The notes beneath the pieces were generated by a model, which was not told where the DNA came from, ran no database searches, and saw nothing but the letters and a program-made list of their open reading frames with translations. A stretch of DNA of 6,259 bases from Bifidobacteriaceae bacterium (GTDB taxonomy: Bacteria; Actinomycetota; Actinomycetes; Actinomycetales; WQXJ01), in NCBI GenBank assembly GCA_031268115.1, contig JAIRXV010000049.1, positions 1 to 6,259 of the forward strand. The letters are read 5' to 3'. Positions within the stretch are counted from its first letter, which is position 1; every line of letters begins with the position of its first letter. Positions 1-6,259 of this stretch are shown one piece after another. The translations under genes were made by a program, and so were the position numbers.

Positions 1-1113
1 CGTCAAGCAGCGCTTGGCGGTGTAGTCGAAACGTTCAAACAGGAGCAGTGCGTGACCGTCAATCTGGTGCGCAAGAACTTTGGCGATCTGCGGGCCGATT
101 TCGGTTCGCAGGTTGCTGCTGGCGAAGGCCCAGACATCACAATCGGCGCCAACGACTGGTTGGGCGAGTTCAAGGCCAACGGCGTCGTCGCTCCCGTGGA
201 TCTCTCCACGGTGGCGGATCGGCTCGACCCAGCGGCAGTCCATGCCTACACGTCGGAGGAGCAAACCTACGGCGTTCCCTACGCGATGGAGAATATCGCC
301 CTAGTCAGGAACAACGCCCTCCTACCGGAGACCAATGCGGCCACGTTCGACGATTTGATTGAGGAGGCGAAGGGTGCGGGGACGGACTACACGGTGCTGA
401 TCCAGGTGGGGGACGTGGGCGATGCCTTCCACATGTATCCGATCCAGTCCTCCTTCGGAGCCCCGATCTTCGAGACGGACGCGGAGGGCAACTACACCGA
501 CACGCTGGCCATGGCAGGCGATCCCGGACACAAGTTCGCTGAATACCTCCAAAAGCTCGGTTCGGAGGGCGTTTTGTCAACCGACATCAACGACTCGGTG
601 GCCAAGGACCAGTTCAAGGCCGGCAACGCCCCGTACATCGTCACCGGACCTTGGAACACCAGCGGCGAAGAATCGTTCCTCGAAGCGGGGATGGATATCG
701 CCGTCCTCCCCATCCCGTCGGCCGGCGGCGAGCCGGCGATGCCGTTCATGGGCGTTCAGGGTTTCTATCTCTCAGCGAATTCGAAGAACACACTCCTTGC
801 GCAGATGTTTCTCGTGGACTACCTGACCCGATCGGATGTCCAGTTGGAGTTGTTCAAGGCTGGCGGCCGAACTCCGGCCAACCTTGAGGCCCGGAACGAT
901 CCAGCTTTCGCGAATGACGCCATCGCGGCCGGCTTCGCCGAGGTTGGCGCGGGTTCCCAACTCCAGCCCGCCATTCCGGCGATGAACGAAGTCTGGACGC
1001 CGCTGGGTCAAGAGCAGGCCGACCTGATCTCGGGGAAGGCCACCGACGCGGCGGGCACATGGGACGAGATGATTGCCAACATTGAGTCCGCCATCGCTAA
1101 GAGCGCCCAATAG
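1..1113 (+). CDS. malE: Maltose/maltodextrin ABC transporter substrate-binding protein, 5'-truncated by window edge
   Basis: Extracytoplasmic solute-binding protein that would capture maltose or maltodextrins and deliver them to MalFG. The frame is open from base 1 to TAG at 1111-1113, giving 370 visible residues. An in-frame GTG at 52 is not taken as the start, because the preceding residues (AALGGVVETFKQE) already match the family's first helix; signal peptide and lipobox lie off the left edge. Family marks, numbered from base 1: GPDITIGANDWLGEF (43-57, MalE-type 'GPDI..G.hDW.GE'), GVPYAMEN (91-98), the FKAGNAPYIVTGPW block (205-218) typical of SBP family 1, and FMGVQGFYLS (249-258). A normal MalE is about 400-420 residues, so some 40-60 are missing. 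malF follows after 153 bases. Sugar specificity is inferred from the MalF partner with its P2 loop; another alpha-glucoside is possible. Family assignment is strong. Confidence 0.9.
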   Translation, partial: RQAALGGVVETFKQEQCVTVNLVRKNFGDLRADFGSQVAAGEGPDITIGANDWLGEFKANGVVAPVDLSTVADRLDPAAVHAYTSEEQTYGVPYAMENIALVRNNALLPETNAATFDDLIEEAKGAGTDYTVLIQVGDVGDAFHMYPIQSSFGAPIFETDAEGNYTDTLAMAGDPGHKFAEYLQKLGSEGVLSTDINDSVAKDQFKAGNAPYIVTGPWNTSGEESFLEAGMDIAVLPIPSAGGEPAMPFMGVQGFYLSANSKNTLLAQMFLVDYLTRSDVQLELFKAGGRTPANLEARNDPAFANDAIAAGFAEVGAGSQLQPAIPAMNEVWTPLGQEQADLISGKATDAAGTWDEMIANIESAIAKSAQ

Positions 1114-1116
1114 TCC

Positions 1117-1133
1117 GGCGGGACCCGCCCGCC
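1117..1133 (+). other. Stem-loop 1 in the malE-malF gap
   Basis: GGCGGG (1117-1122) pairs perfectly with CCCGCC (1128-1133) around a 5-base loop, starting 3 bases after the malE stop. It is short but all G-C. No T-run follows, so it is not a terminator by itself; it could shield the malE mRNA 3' end from exonucleases. Role is inferred. Confidence 0.45.
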
Positions 1134-1148
1134 TCAGTCGATGTGACG

Positions 1149-1177
1149 GGTGGGCACGGCGAGAGACCGCGCCCACC
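1149..1177 (+). other. Stem-loop 2 in the malE-malF gap
   Basis: GGTGGGC (1149-1155) pairs perfectly with GCCCACC (1171-1177). After an A-C mismatch, CGG (1157-1159) pairs with CCG (1167-1169), leaving a 7-base loop; a G-T wobble (1148-1178) can extend the base. It is a stable hairpin without a T-tract, between two others. A likely role is RNA stabilisation or differential decay of the malE and malFG parts of the transcript (inference). Confidence 0.5.
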
Positions 1178-1189
1178 TGCCACACAGCC

Positions 1190-1218
1190 CAACAGGGCCG
1201 CCGGCCCTGTTGTTGTTC
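1190..1218 (+). terminator. Probable attenuating terminator between malE and malF
   Basis: CAACAGGGCC (1190-1199) pairs perfectly with GGCCCTGTTG (1203-1212) around a 3-base loop: a 10-bp stem followed by TTGTTC (1213-1218), a short interrupted T-rich tail on the + strand only. It sits 55 bases before the malF ATG. Because malF and malG still need expression, it more likely acts as a partial terminator or RNA-stability element that makes malE mRNA more abundant than malFG mRNA. E. coli also has structured repeats between malE and malF. The structure is seen; the function is inferred. Confidence 0.6.
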
Positions 1219-1266
1219 AACCTGACTATCTGCTCGGTGCAATGCCGCATCACCTGAGAGGGATCT

Positions 1267-2868
1267 ATGAGCGCACCACCCACGGCCACGGCCAGCCGCA
1301 AGGCTCGGCGCGATGCCGTCTATGCCCCAGCCAGGAACTGGGGGCCAGGCTTCTTTGTCAAACTCATTGTCATGGCGTTGATCGATGCGATCGGCGTCTA
1401 CGGAATCTACACCGCATGGACCGTGCGTTCCATGCCGATCGTCACCGTGATGATCGTGCTGGTCGTCGTAGCCAACGTCGTCTATTTCTCACGTCGGATG
1501 GTTCCCGCCAAGTACATTCTGCCTGGCATGATCTTCCTGTTCATCTTCCAGTTGTATGTGATGGTCTACACCGCCTACGTCGCTTTCACGAACTATGGCC
1601 AGGGCCACATGATCGACCGAAACGATGCGATCAGCCGGATGCAGGGCAATAGCTCTCGCCTGGACGCGGACGGCCCAACCTACCAGCTGACGCTGCTGGC
1701 GCGGGGCGACGACATCTATTTCGGCGTAGTCGTAGACGGCACCGCCAAGGCCGGGACAGCCGACGTGCCTCTGACCGAGATCGCCGGCGCTAAGGTCGCG
1801 GATGGCAAGATCGCCTCCGCGCCTGACTACACCGTCATGTCCAGCGCCGATATCATCGCCCGTCAATCCGATGTCACGTCCATGCGGGTGCCCGTCTCCG
1901 AAGAACCCGCGGACGGGTCGCTCGGCACATCGAACGCGATGTCGGCGGGGGTATACCAGCCGATCCTCGTCTACGACCAGGCCACCGAAACACTCACCGA
2001 CCAGGAAACGGGCACGGTCTATCGGGACAACGGCCGCGGCAGTTTCCGTTCCGATGACGGCGCGGCGCCGCCCAACGACATCGGTTGGCGCACCGGCGTC
2101 GGATTCTCCAATTTCGCCAAGCTATTCACTGACGCCTCGGTCGCTCGACCGTTCGGGTCCGTGCTGCTGTGGACCGTCGCTTTCGCGTTCCTGTCCGTTG
2201 CCACGACGTTCCTGCTGGGGCTGTTCTTAGCTGTCGTGTTCAACGCGCCGCGCTTGAAAGGCCAGAAACTGTATCGCGTGCTGCTGATTCTCCCGTACGC
2301 GTTTCCCGGTTTCATGTCCGCTCTGCTGTGGCGTGCCATGCTCAACACCCAGTTCGGAGTGGTCAACCAGACCCTGCTCGGGGGTGCGGGGATACAGTGG
2401 CTCCAGGATCCTTGGCTGGCAAAGCTATCCGTCTTGTTCGTCAACCTATGGTTGGGCTACCCATACATGTTCCTAGTTTGCACCGGTTCGCTCCAGTCCA
2501 TCCCAGGAGACATGATGGAATCTGCCCGGGTTGACGGGGCCAGTCCTTGGCGTCAGTTCCGCTCGATCACGCTCCCGCTCCTATTCATCTCGGTGGCACC
2601 GCTGTTGATCTCGTCCTTCGCTTTCAACTTCAACAATTTCAACTTGATCTTCATGTTGACTGGAGGGGGCCCGACCCACGGCACGGATCCGACCAAACCT
2701 GGGTCTACGGACATTTTGATTTCGATGGTCTATCGAGTAGCCGGGGTTGACAACGGCAACCCCGACTACGGACTTGCGACGGCGCTGTCGATCATCATCT
2801 TCGTGTTGGTCGGGGCGATCGCCGCCTGGTCCTTCCGACAGACCCGCAAGCTGGAGGAGATGGCCTGA
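1267..2868 (+). CDS. malF: Maltose/maltodextrin ABC transporter permease MalF
   Basis: Membrane subunit, 533 residues, of a MalFGK2-type importer. Three membrane segments come first (about 28-51, 56-74, 83-107), followed by a large extracytoplasmic loop at about 110-295. This P2 loop is diagnostic of MalF and in E. coli contacts MalE. Its end, LTDQETGTVYRD then VGFSNFAKLFTD, is family-typical. About five more membrane segments follow from residue 297, for eight in all. The EAA loop that docks on the ATPase is present: ESARVDGASPWRQF from E418, key Gly at 424, ending ITLP (434-437). FNNFNLIFMLTGGGP (455-469) is another MalF hallmark. The ATG start is supported by GAGAGGG at 1256-1262, 4 bases upstream. 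The spacing to malG (1 base) shows co-transcription and likely translational coupling. No truncation or frameshift is seen. Confidence 0.95.
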   Translation: MSAPPTATASRKARRDAVYAPARNWGPGFFVKLIVMALIDAIGVYGIYTAWTVRSMPIVTVMIVLVVVANVVYFSRRMVPAKYILPGMIFLFIFQLYVMVYTAYVAFTNYGQGHMIDRNDAISRMQGNSSRLDADGPTYQLTLLARGDDIYFGVVVDGTAKAGTADVPLTEIAGAKVADGKIASAPDYTVMSSADIIARQSDVTSMRVPVSEEPADGSLGTSNAMSAGVYQPILVYDQATETLTDQETGTVYRDNGRGSFRSDDGAAPPNDIGWRTGVGFSNFAKLFTDASVARPFGSVLLWTVAFAFLSVATTFLLGLFLAVVFNAPRLKGQKLYRVLLILPYAFPGFMSALLWRAMLNTQFGVVNQTLLGGAGIQWLQDPWLAKLSVLFVNLWLGYPYMFLVCTGSLQSIPGDMMESARVDGASPWRQFRSITLPLLFISVAPLLISSFAFNFNNFNLIFMLTGGGPTHGTDPTKPGSTDILISMVYRVAGVDNGNPDYGLATALSIIIFVLVGAIAAWSFRQTRKLEEMA

Positions 2869-2869
2869 C

Positions 2870-3772
2870 ATGACCACCACGACCCAAGTCCAAACCACCC
2901 GAGTCCTCAACCGCCCGCCTCGCTCGCGCTGGTGGCGCGAAGTCGGCTGGCGTCACGTTGTCGGTGTGGTCGCCGTGATCTACGCGGTCTTCCCACTCGT
3001 CTTCGCGGCCAACATCGCCCTAACGCCTGATGCCGGCATCTCCAACACGGCGGACTTCTTCACATCTGTCGGCTGGCGCAACTTCGCCTACCTTTTCACG
3101 AATCCAAGCTCATACTTCGTTCGCTGGGTGGTGAACACGCTGGCCGTGGGCGGAGTCACCGCCATCGGGACCGTGCTCATGGGCGGGGCCGCCTCCTATG
3201 CGTTCAGTCGCTTCAGATTCAAGGGCCGGCGATCCACGCTGACATCCTTGCTTGTCATCCAGATGTTCCCGCAGATGCTCTCGTTCGTGGCGATCTTCCT
3301 TCTGCTCACCACCCTCGGGAACGTCTTCCCCGCGCTCGGCATGAACTCGCTGATAGCGCTGATCTGCGTTTACCTCGGAGGAGCCCTGGGCGTCAACACC
3401 TTCCTCATGTACGGCTTTTTCAACACCGTGCCGAAGGAGATCGATGAGGCCGCCAAGATCGATGGCGCTACCCACGCCCAGATCTTCTGGACCATCATTT
3501 TGCGCCTGGTCGCCCCGGTGTTGGCCGTGGTTGGGCTCCTCAGTTTCATATCCAGTTTCTCCGAGTACATCATCGCCAAGCTGGTCCTAACCGAGGCCCC
3601 GAACTACACCCTCGCGGTGGCGCTCTATTCGTTCGTGGCCGATCCACAGAATCCCCACTGGGGTTGGTTCGCGGCCGGAGCGCTTATCGCGGCGATTCCG
3701 GTACTGGTGCTGTTCCTGTTCCTTCAGCGCTACATAGTGTCCGGTTTGACCAGTGGAGCCGTGAAAGGCTGA
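2870..3772 (+). CDS. malG: Maltose/maltodextrin ABC transporter permease MalG
   Basis: Second membrane subunit, 300 residues (E. coli MalG has 296). ATG at 2870 is chosen because GGAGGAG (2853-2859), inside the end of malF, sits 10 bases before it, and the start follows the malF stop by 1 base; the frame is open further upstream, but that would overlap malF and add a non-homologous Arg/Ser-rich stretch. A basic N-terminus (10-28) is followed by six predicted membrane segments (about 29-50, 86-110, 125-147, 158-180, 210-232, 267-288). The EAA loop DEAAKIDGATHAQIF starts at residue 192, with Gly199. The usual ending I-x-L-P reads IILRLVAP: Arg212 stands where Pro is expected. The C-terminus VSGLTSGAVKG is characteristic of MalG and in E. 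coli this tail reaches into the ATPase dimer. No ATPase gene follows, so the pump must use a MalK/MsiK encoded elsewhere (inference). Confidence 0.95.
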   Translation: MTTTTQVQTTRVLNRPPRSRWWREVGWRHVVGVVAVIYAVFPLVFAANIALTPDAGISNTADFFTSVGWRNFAYLFTNPSSYFVRWVVNTLAVGGVTAIGTVLMGGAASYAFSRFRFKGRRSTLTSLLVIQMFPQMLSFVAIFLLLTTLGNVFPALGMNSLIALICVYLGGALGVNTFLMYGFFNTVPKEIDEAAKIDGATHAQIFWTIILRLVAPVLAVVGLLSFISSFSEYIIAKLVLTEAPNYTLAVALYSFVADPQNPHWGWFAAGALIAAIPVLVLFLFLQRYIVSGLTSGAVKG

Positions 3773-3782
3773 AACGAGGCGC

Positions 3783-3823
3783 CTTGTGGCGCGCTTCATA
3801 CGCTGGAAGGGGCGCGCCACAAG
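3783..3823. terminator. Large stem-loop ending the malEFG operon (convergent junction)
   Basis: CTTGTGGCGCGC (3783-3794) pairs perfectly over 12 bp with GCGCGCCACAAG (3812-3823); the 17-base loop can add a TTC/GAA pairing (3795-3797 with 3806-3808). It begins 10 bases after the malG stop. No T-run follows on the + strand; on the - strand TTT occurs about 8 bases beyond the stem. High-GC bacteria often use hairpins with poor T-tails, so a two-way terminator is the best reading. Confidence 0.7.
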
Positions 3824-3849
3824 CCGTTGAACGGAACCCCAAGAGGTCA

Positions 3850-3875
3850 CGCCGACCCGGTTTTCCGGGCCGGCG
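3850..3875. terminator. Stem-loop just downstream of the AEC permease gene
   Basis: CGCCG (3850-3854) pairs with CGGCG (3871-3875) and CCCGG (3856-3860) with CCGGG (3865-3869), with one A-C mismatch between and a TTTT loop (AAAA on the - strand). It lies 4 bases past the stop of the - strand gene, where a terminator is expected. It lacks a T-tail in either direction. With the larger stem-loop at 3783-3823 it fills most of the 107-base convergent gap. Confidence 0.6.
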
Positions 3876-3879
3876 CCGC

Positions 3880-4788
3880 TCATAGGGGTAAAAGCAGTAT
3901 GAGCGGCAGAGTGGCAAACATTAGAACGTTCGATTGGACCACGCTGTGTACAGCGAACCGGTAGCCGGTGTCGTAGCGAGCGCCGAGGATGACGTTGAAA
4001 GTGCCACACGGCAGCGCCGCCATGACCACGGCCACTTGGGCCCCCAGTCCATCCACGCCGATCAGCCACAACACCGCCCAGACCAAGGACGGCAGCACCA
4101 ACAGCCGGATCGCCGAGACCGCATAGCCCCACAGGTTCCGCACCAATTCCGGTAGGTAGGTTTCCGCCAAAGACAGGCCGACGATCATTAGCGCGAGTGG
4201 CGTCATCGTCCCTCCTATCATGTCGAAGACTCCCTGGACCGCTGACGGAAGGCGGAACGGTGCGAAGAACAGGCCTATCGCAATCACGGAGGAAACCAGC
4301 GGCGGGTTCAGCAGGACCCCCCGCAACCGGAGCGGTTCGTTGGTGTCCAGCCAACGGATGCCCGCCGTGAACGCGACCAAGTTGTAGAGCAAGTTGACGG
4401 CGGTTGCGCAGAGCAAACCGCGCGAACCAAACAGTTCGTAGGCTACGGGAAATCCAATGAATCCAGTATTCGCCATGACGCAAAGGGAGGCGAACATCCG
4501 GCGGTCGCCTAACGGCAGCGGCAGTGTCATTGAAATCAGGGCAAGGGCCGGCGATGCGATTAGAAAGTACGCCGCAGTAATGACCGCTGTCAGCCCGAGG
4601 TCCGCAGCGAGTGTCTCCGAGAACTCCTGCGAGGCCGAGCTAAGCATCGCGCAAGGGGCCACTATGGCGAGGAGCAGGTTGTTGATGTCCACGGCGAATC
4701 GGTCGCCAACCACGCCGCGCTTCTTCGCCCAATACCCGATGGCGCCGCCGGCCAGCGCTTTGAGGCCAATTCCCACCAACGCGTTCAC
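3880..4788 (-). CDS. AEC-family (auxin efflux carrier-like) membrane permease
   Basis: Integral membrane transporter of 302 residues, the usual AEC length. Family features: NTGFIGFP (107-114), followed by NLLYNLVAFTAG (132-143); LLNPPLVSSVIAIGLFF (159-175), the AEC NPP motif; then TPLALMIVGLSLAE (196-209) and MAALPCGTFNVILGARY (256-272). About ten hydrophobic segments cover almost the whole chain. Bacterial AEC members move organic acids such as malate or malonate and other small anions; nothing here fixes the substrate. The start is GTG at 4788: the in-frame TAG at 4801-4803 leaves no earlier ATG or GTG, and a G-rich stretch (AGGGGGCGG on the - strand) 6 bases before it may be a weak ribosome site. 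It lies 46 bases downstream of the MFS exporter gene on the same strand, probably in one transcript, and converges with malG. An alternative downstream GTG at codon 5 is possible. Confidence 0.9.
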   Translation of the reverse strand: MNALVGIGLKALAGGAIGYWAKKRGVVGDRFAVDINNLLLAIVAPCAMLSSASQEFSETLAADLGLTAVITAAYFLIASPALALISMTLPLPLGDRRMFASLCVMANTGFIGFPVAYELFGSRGLLCATAVNLLYNLVAFTAGIRWLDTNEPLRLRGVLLNPPLVSSVIAIGLFFAPFRLPSAVQGVFDMIGGTMTPLALMIVGLSLAETYLPELVRNLWGYAVSAIRLLVLPSLVWAVLWLIGVDGLGAQVAVVMAALPCGTFNVILGARYDTGYRFAVHSVVQSNVLMFATLPLILLLPL

Positions 4789-4834
4789 GGGTGCCGCCCC
4801 CTACGGGCCGATGCCGGCACTTGCACCGCCGCGC

Positions 4835-6085
4835 TCACGGCAGTGGCGTCGGCGGTTGGGGTCCGTAGATCTTGGCGCCGGCAACCACGATCGCCTGAGC
4901 CAGCCCGATGGCGCCAAAGACGATCGCCGCGGCGCCGAACTGTCCGCCGATCACCCCCACCACCGCGGTCATGACGGCGGCAATCGAGGCTTGACCGAAG
5001 CCGACCACGGCGGCCGCGCTCCCGGCGGCCTCACCGTGCCGGGACATCGCCATCGCCGAGGCGTTGGGCCCCACCATGCCGGACAGCAGGAGGATCGCGA
5101 AGGTTGGGATGAGCACTCCAGTCAACCCGCCAAGGCGTCCGAGGAGAGTCAAAAGCAACAAGACGGCCGCGCAGACCAGCGACGCCGGGATCGCGAAGGC
5201 CAGCAGGCGCCGAGGTCCGAGACGCCGCACCAGCCCGGCGTTGACCTGTGCCCCACCTACCAGGCAGATGCCGCCGGCGGCGAAAACGATCGGAAAGATG
5301 GCAGGAGACAAGCCGTAGGTCTCCATGACCAGAAAGGGAGACGAAACCACCCACGCCATCAGCGCGGCCTGACCCAGGCCGGGGACAACCGCGAGCGCTA
5401 CGAACGTCCGGTCCCGGCCCAGTCCGGCGTAGCCGCGAGTCAGGGACCGCACCGAGCGCGCGCCGCGCCGCTCGGGCGCGAGAGTGTCGGGAAGTTTGAA
5501 ATAGACGAACAACCAGAGCCAGACCCCGAACGCCGCCAAGAACGCGAACGTGGCGCGCCAGCCCGCCCACGCGCCGATGAGGGAACCGAGCGTGGGTGCG
5601 AGCAGCGGGGCTGCCCCGATCACGAGCATGAGCCGAGAAATGAGGCGCGCCGCGCGGGTTCCCGTGTACAGATCCCGGACCACGGCCAAGGCGACCACGG
5701 CTGCTGCGGCGTTGCCGACCCCCTGAATCAAACGGAGCAGAAGCAGCACCCACAGGGACGGCGCGAGCATGATGCCAACCGAGGCGGCGATAAGCAGCGC
5801 GACTCCCGCTAGCACGGGCCTGCGTCGGCCCACCATGTCGGAGATCGGCCCAATGAGCAGCTGCCCGATGGCGCCGCCCAGCATCGTGAAGGAGACCGTC
5901 GCTTGGGCGCCGCCCTCGGTGGTCGCGAAATCTGCGGCGATCTGCGGCAACGAAGGCAAATAGATGTCCCCGGCGACGGCCCCGAGCGCCGTCATGGACC
6001 CAAGCAATACGACCAGGCCAGCCTGAGACGCCGGGATTCCAGGCGAACTTCGAGGGGTCCGGGGGCGAGGCACGCGCGCCATCAT
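4835..6085 (-). CDS. Bcr/CflA-type MFS drug-resistance exporter
   Basis: Proton-driven 12-helix exporter of the major facilitator superfamily, 416 residues from the chosen start. Marks, numbered from ATG 6085: AGDIYLPSLP (38-47), the Bcr/CflA entry in helix 1; motif A GPISDMVGRRRPVLAG (79-94); motif B-like RLIQGVGNAAA (118-128); RDLYTG (137-142); the antiporter motif region APLLAPTLGSLIGAWAGWR (159-177); and GPNASAMAM (339-347), followed by GSAAAVVGFGQ (355-365). Known relatives export drugs such as bicyclomycin or sulfonamides, or small metabolites; the substrate here cannot be told. Start choice: the frame is open to TTG at 6169, ATG at 6139, and tandem ATGs at 6085 and 6082. The later ones give a 20-residue Arg/Pro-rich leader before helix 1, normal for the family; none has a clear ribosome site. 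If TTG 6169 is used the protein has 444 residues. The AEC gene follows 46 bases downstream. Confidence 0.9.
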   Translation of the reverse strand: MMARVPRPRTPRSSPGIPASQAGLVVLLGSMTALGAVAGDIYLPSLPQIAADFATTEGGAQATVSFTMLGGAIGQLLIGPISDMVGRRRPVLAGVALLIAASVGIMLAPSLWVLLLLRLIQGVGNAAAAVVALAVVRDLYTGTRAARLISRLMLVIGAAPLLAPTLGSLIGAWAGWRATFAFLAAFGVWLWLFVYFKLPDTLAPERRGARSVRSLTRGYAGLGRDRTFVALAVVPGLGQAALMAWVVSSPFLVMETYGLSPAIFPIVFAAGGICLVGGAQVNAGLVRRLGPRRLLAFAIPASLVCAAVLLLLTLLGRLGGLTGVLIPTFAILLLSGMVGPNASAMAMSRHGEAAGSAAAVVGFGQASIAAVMTAVVGVIGGQFGAAAIVFGAIGLAQAIVVAGAKIYGPQPPTPLP

Positions 6086-6259
6086 CCCACGGTCTATCGC
6101 GCCGACACGACAGGTGCGAACCGGCCCGCCGGCCGGCATCGATGGGGTCTTCGGTCGATGGGCGCCCAAGCGCGTTCCGGCCGGGCCCCGCCGAGAAAGG
6201 GCCTGCCATTGCGCCCCCGACCACCGAAACTAGCTGCCTTTGTTGCTGAAACGTGTGCA
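6086..6259 (-). other. Upstream region of the MFS exporter gene
   Basis: 174 bases that should carry the promoter and leader for the - strand exporter gene, unless its start is one of the earlier in-frame codons (6139, 6169), in which case the coding part reaches further right. The frame is closed by TAG at 6230-6232. The stretch is very GC-rich with short self-complementary CCGG runs (6121-6137, 6178-6187). I see no convincing -10/-35 pair, RNA gene or operator, and no second gene start that can be supported. Confidence 0.35.

Noticed and set aside
52..1113. GTG at 52 as the true malE start
   Set aside because: The frame is open to the left edge, residues before it fit the family's first helix, and no signal peptide follows the GTG although the protein must be exported.
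2747..2869. An upstream extension of malG overlapping malF by about 120 bases
   Set aside because: The added residues are Arg/Ser/Thr-rich without homology features, whereas ATG 2870 has a good ribosome site and gives the normal MalG length.
3587..4483. A 298-codon - strand frame running across the AEC gene, the hairpins and the end of malG
   Set aside because: It crosses a convergent gene junction and the terminator-like stems, and its product has no family features.
4457..5812. A 451-codon open frame on the + strand opposite the AEC and MFS genes
   Set aside because: Its product is rich in Arg, Gly, Gln, Asp and Pro with no recognisable domain, and it is antisense to two clearly recognised membrane proteins. 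Long antisense frames are expected in GC-rich DNA.
6093..6120. A -35/-10-like pair (TTCGCA, then GATAGA after 16 bases) on the - strand
   Set aside because: The match to consensus is poor and a transcript starting there would leave almost no leader; such pairs arise by chance.
5031..6224. A 397-codon open frame on the - strand overlapping the MFS gene in another frame
   Set aside because: The same bases in the neighbouring frame give a textbook Bcr/CflA protein; this product is Arg/Gly/Ala-rich, has no membrane pattern and is a shadow.
6243..6259. A possible LacI-type operator (CTGAAACGTGTGCA) at the right edge, and a similar GAAACGTTC within malE at 28-36
   Set aside because: Symmetry around the central CG is weak, one copy is inside coding sequence, and neither is positioned before the mal genes.

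Overview
The window looks like chromosomal DNA from a GC-rich bacterium, most likely an actinomycete (Actinomycetota). That is inferred from base composition, GTG start use and protein style; no rRNA or other marker is present to prove it. No mobile element, CRISPR array, tRNA or rRNA is visible. Five protein genes fill the window and all five encode transport components.

Left half (1-3772, + strand): a maltose/maltodextrin-type ABC importer in the classical order malE-malF-malG. malE (solute-binding protein) is cut by the left edge and lacks its signal-peptide end. malF has the large extracytoplasmic loop (P2) that marks true MalF proteins. malG is a standard 300-residue permease whose start lies 1 base after the malF stop. 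A 153-base gap between malE and malF holds three consecutive stem-loops. The last has a 10-bp perfect stem and a short T-rich tail, the layout expected of an element that lets the binding protein be made in excess of the membrane subunits. No ATPase (MalK/MsiK) and no LacI-type regulator lies in the window.

Middle (3773-3879): a convergent gene junction with two strong stem-loops, probably ending transcription from both sides.

Right half (3880-6259, - strand): two transporter genes read right to left, a Bcr/CflA-type major facilitator drug exporter and, 46 bases downstream, an AEC-family (auxin efflux carrier/malate-type) permease. They probably share one transcript. The exporter's start is uncertain; ATG at 6085 is preferred. 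The last ~170 bases are its upstream region, and no convincing promoter could be picked out there.

The import operon and the two-gene export set converge and show no evident functional link. I found no undescribed system here. The points most worth a second look are the structured malE-malF gap, an Arg replacing the conserved Pro in the MalG EAA loop, and the unlinked or absent ATPase.
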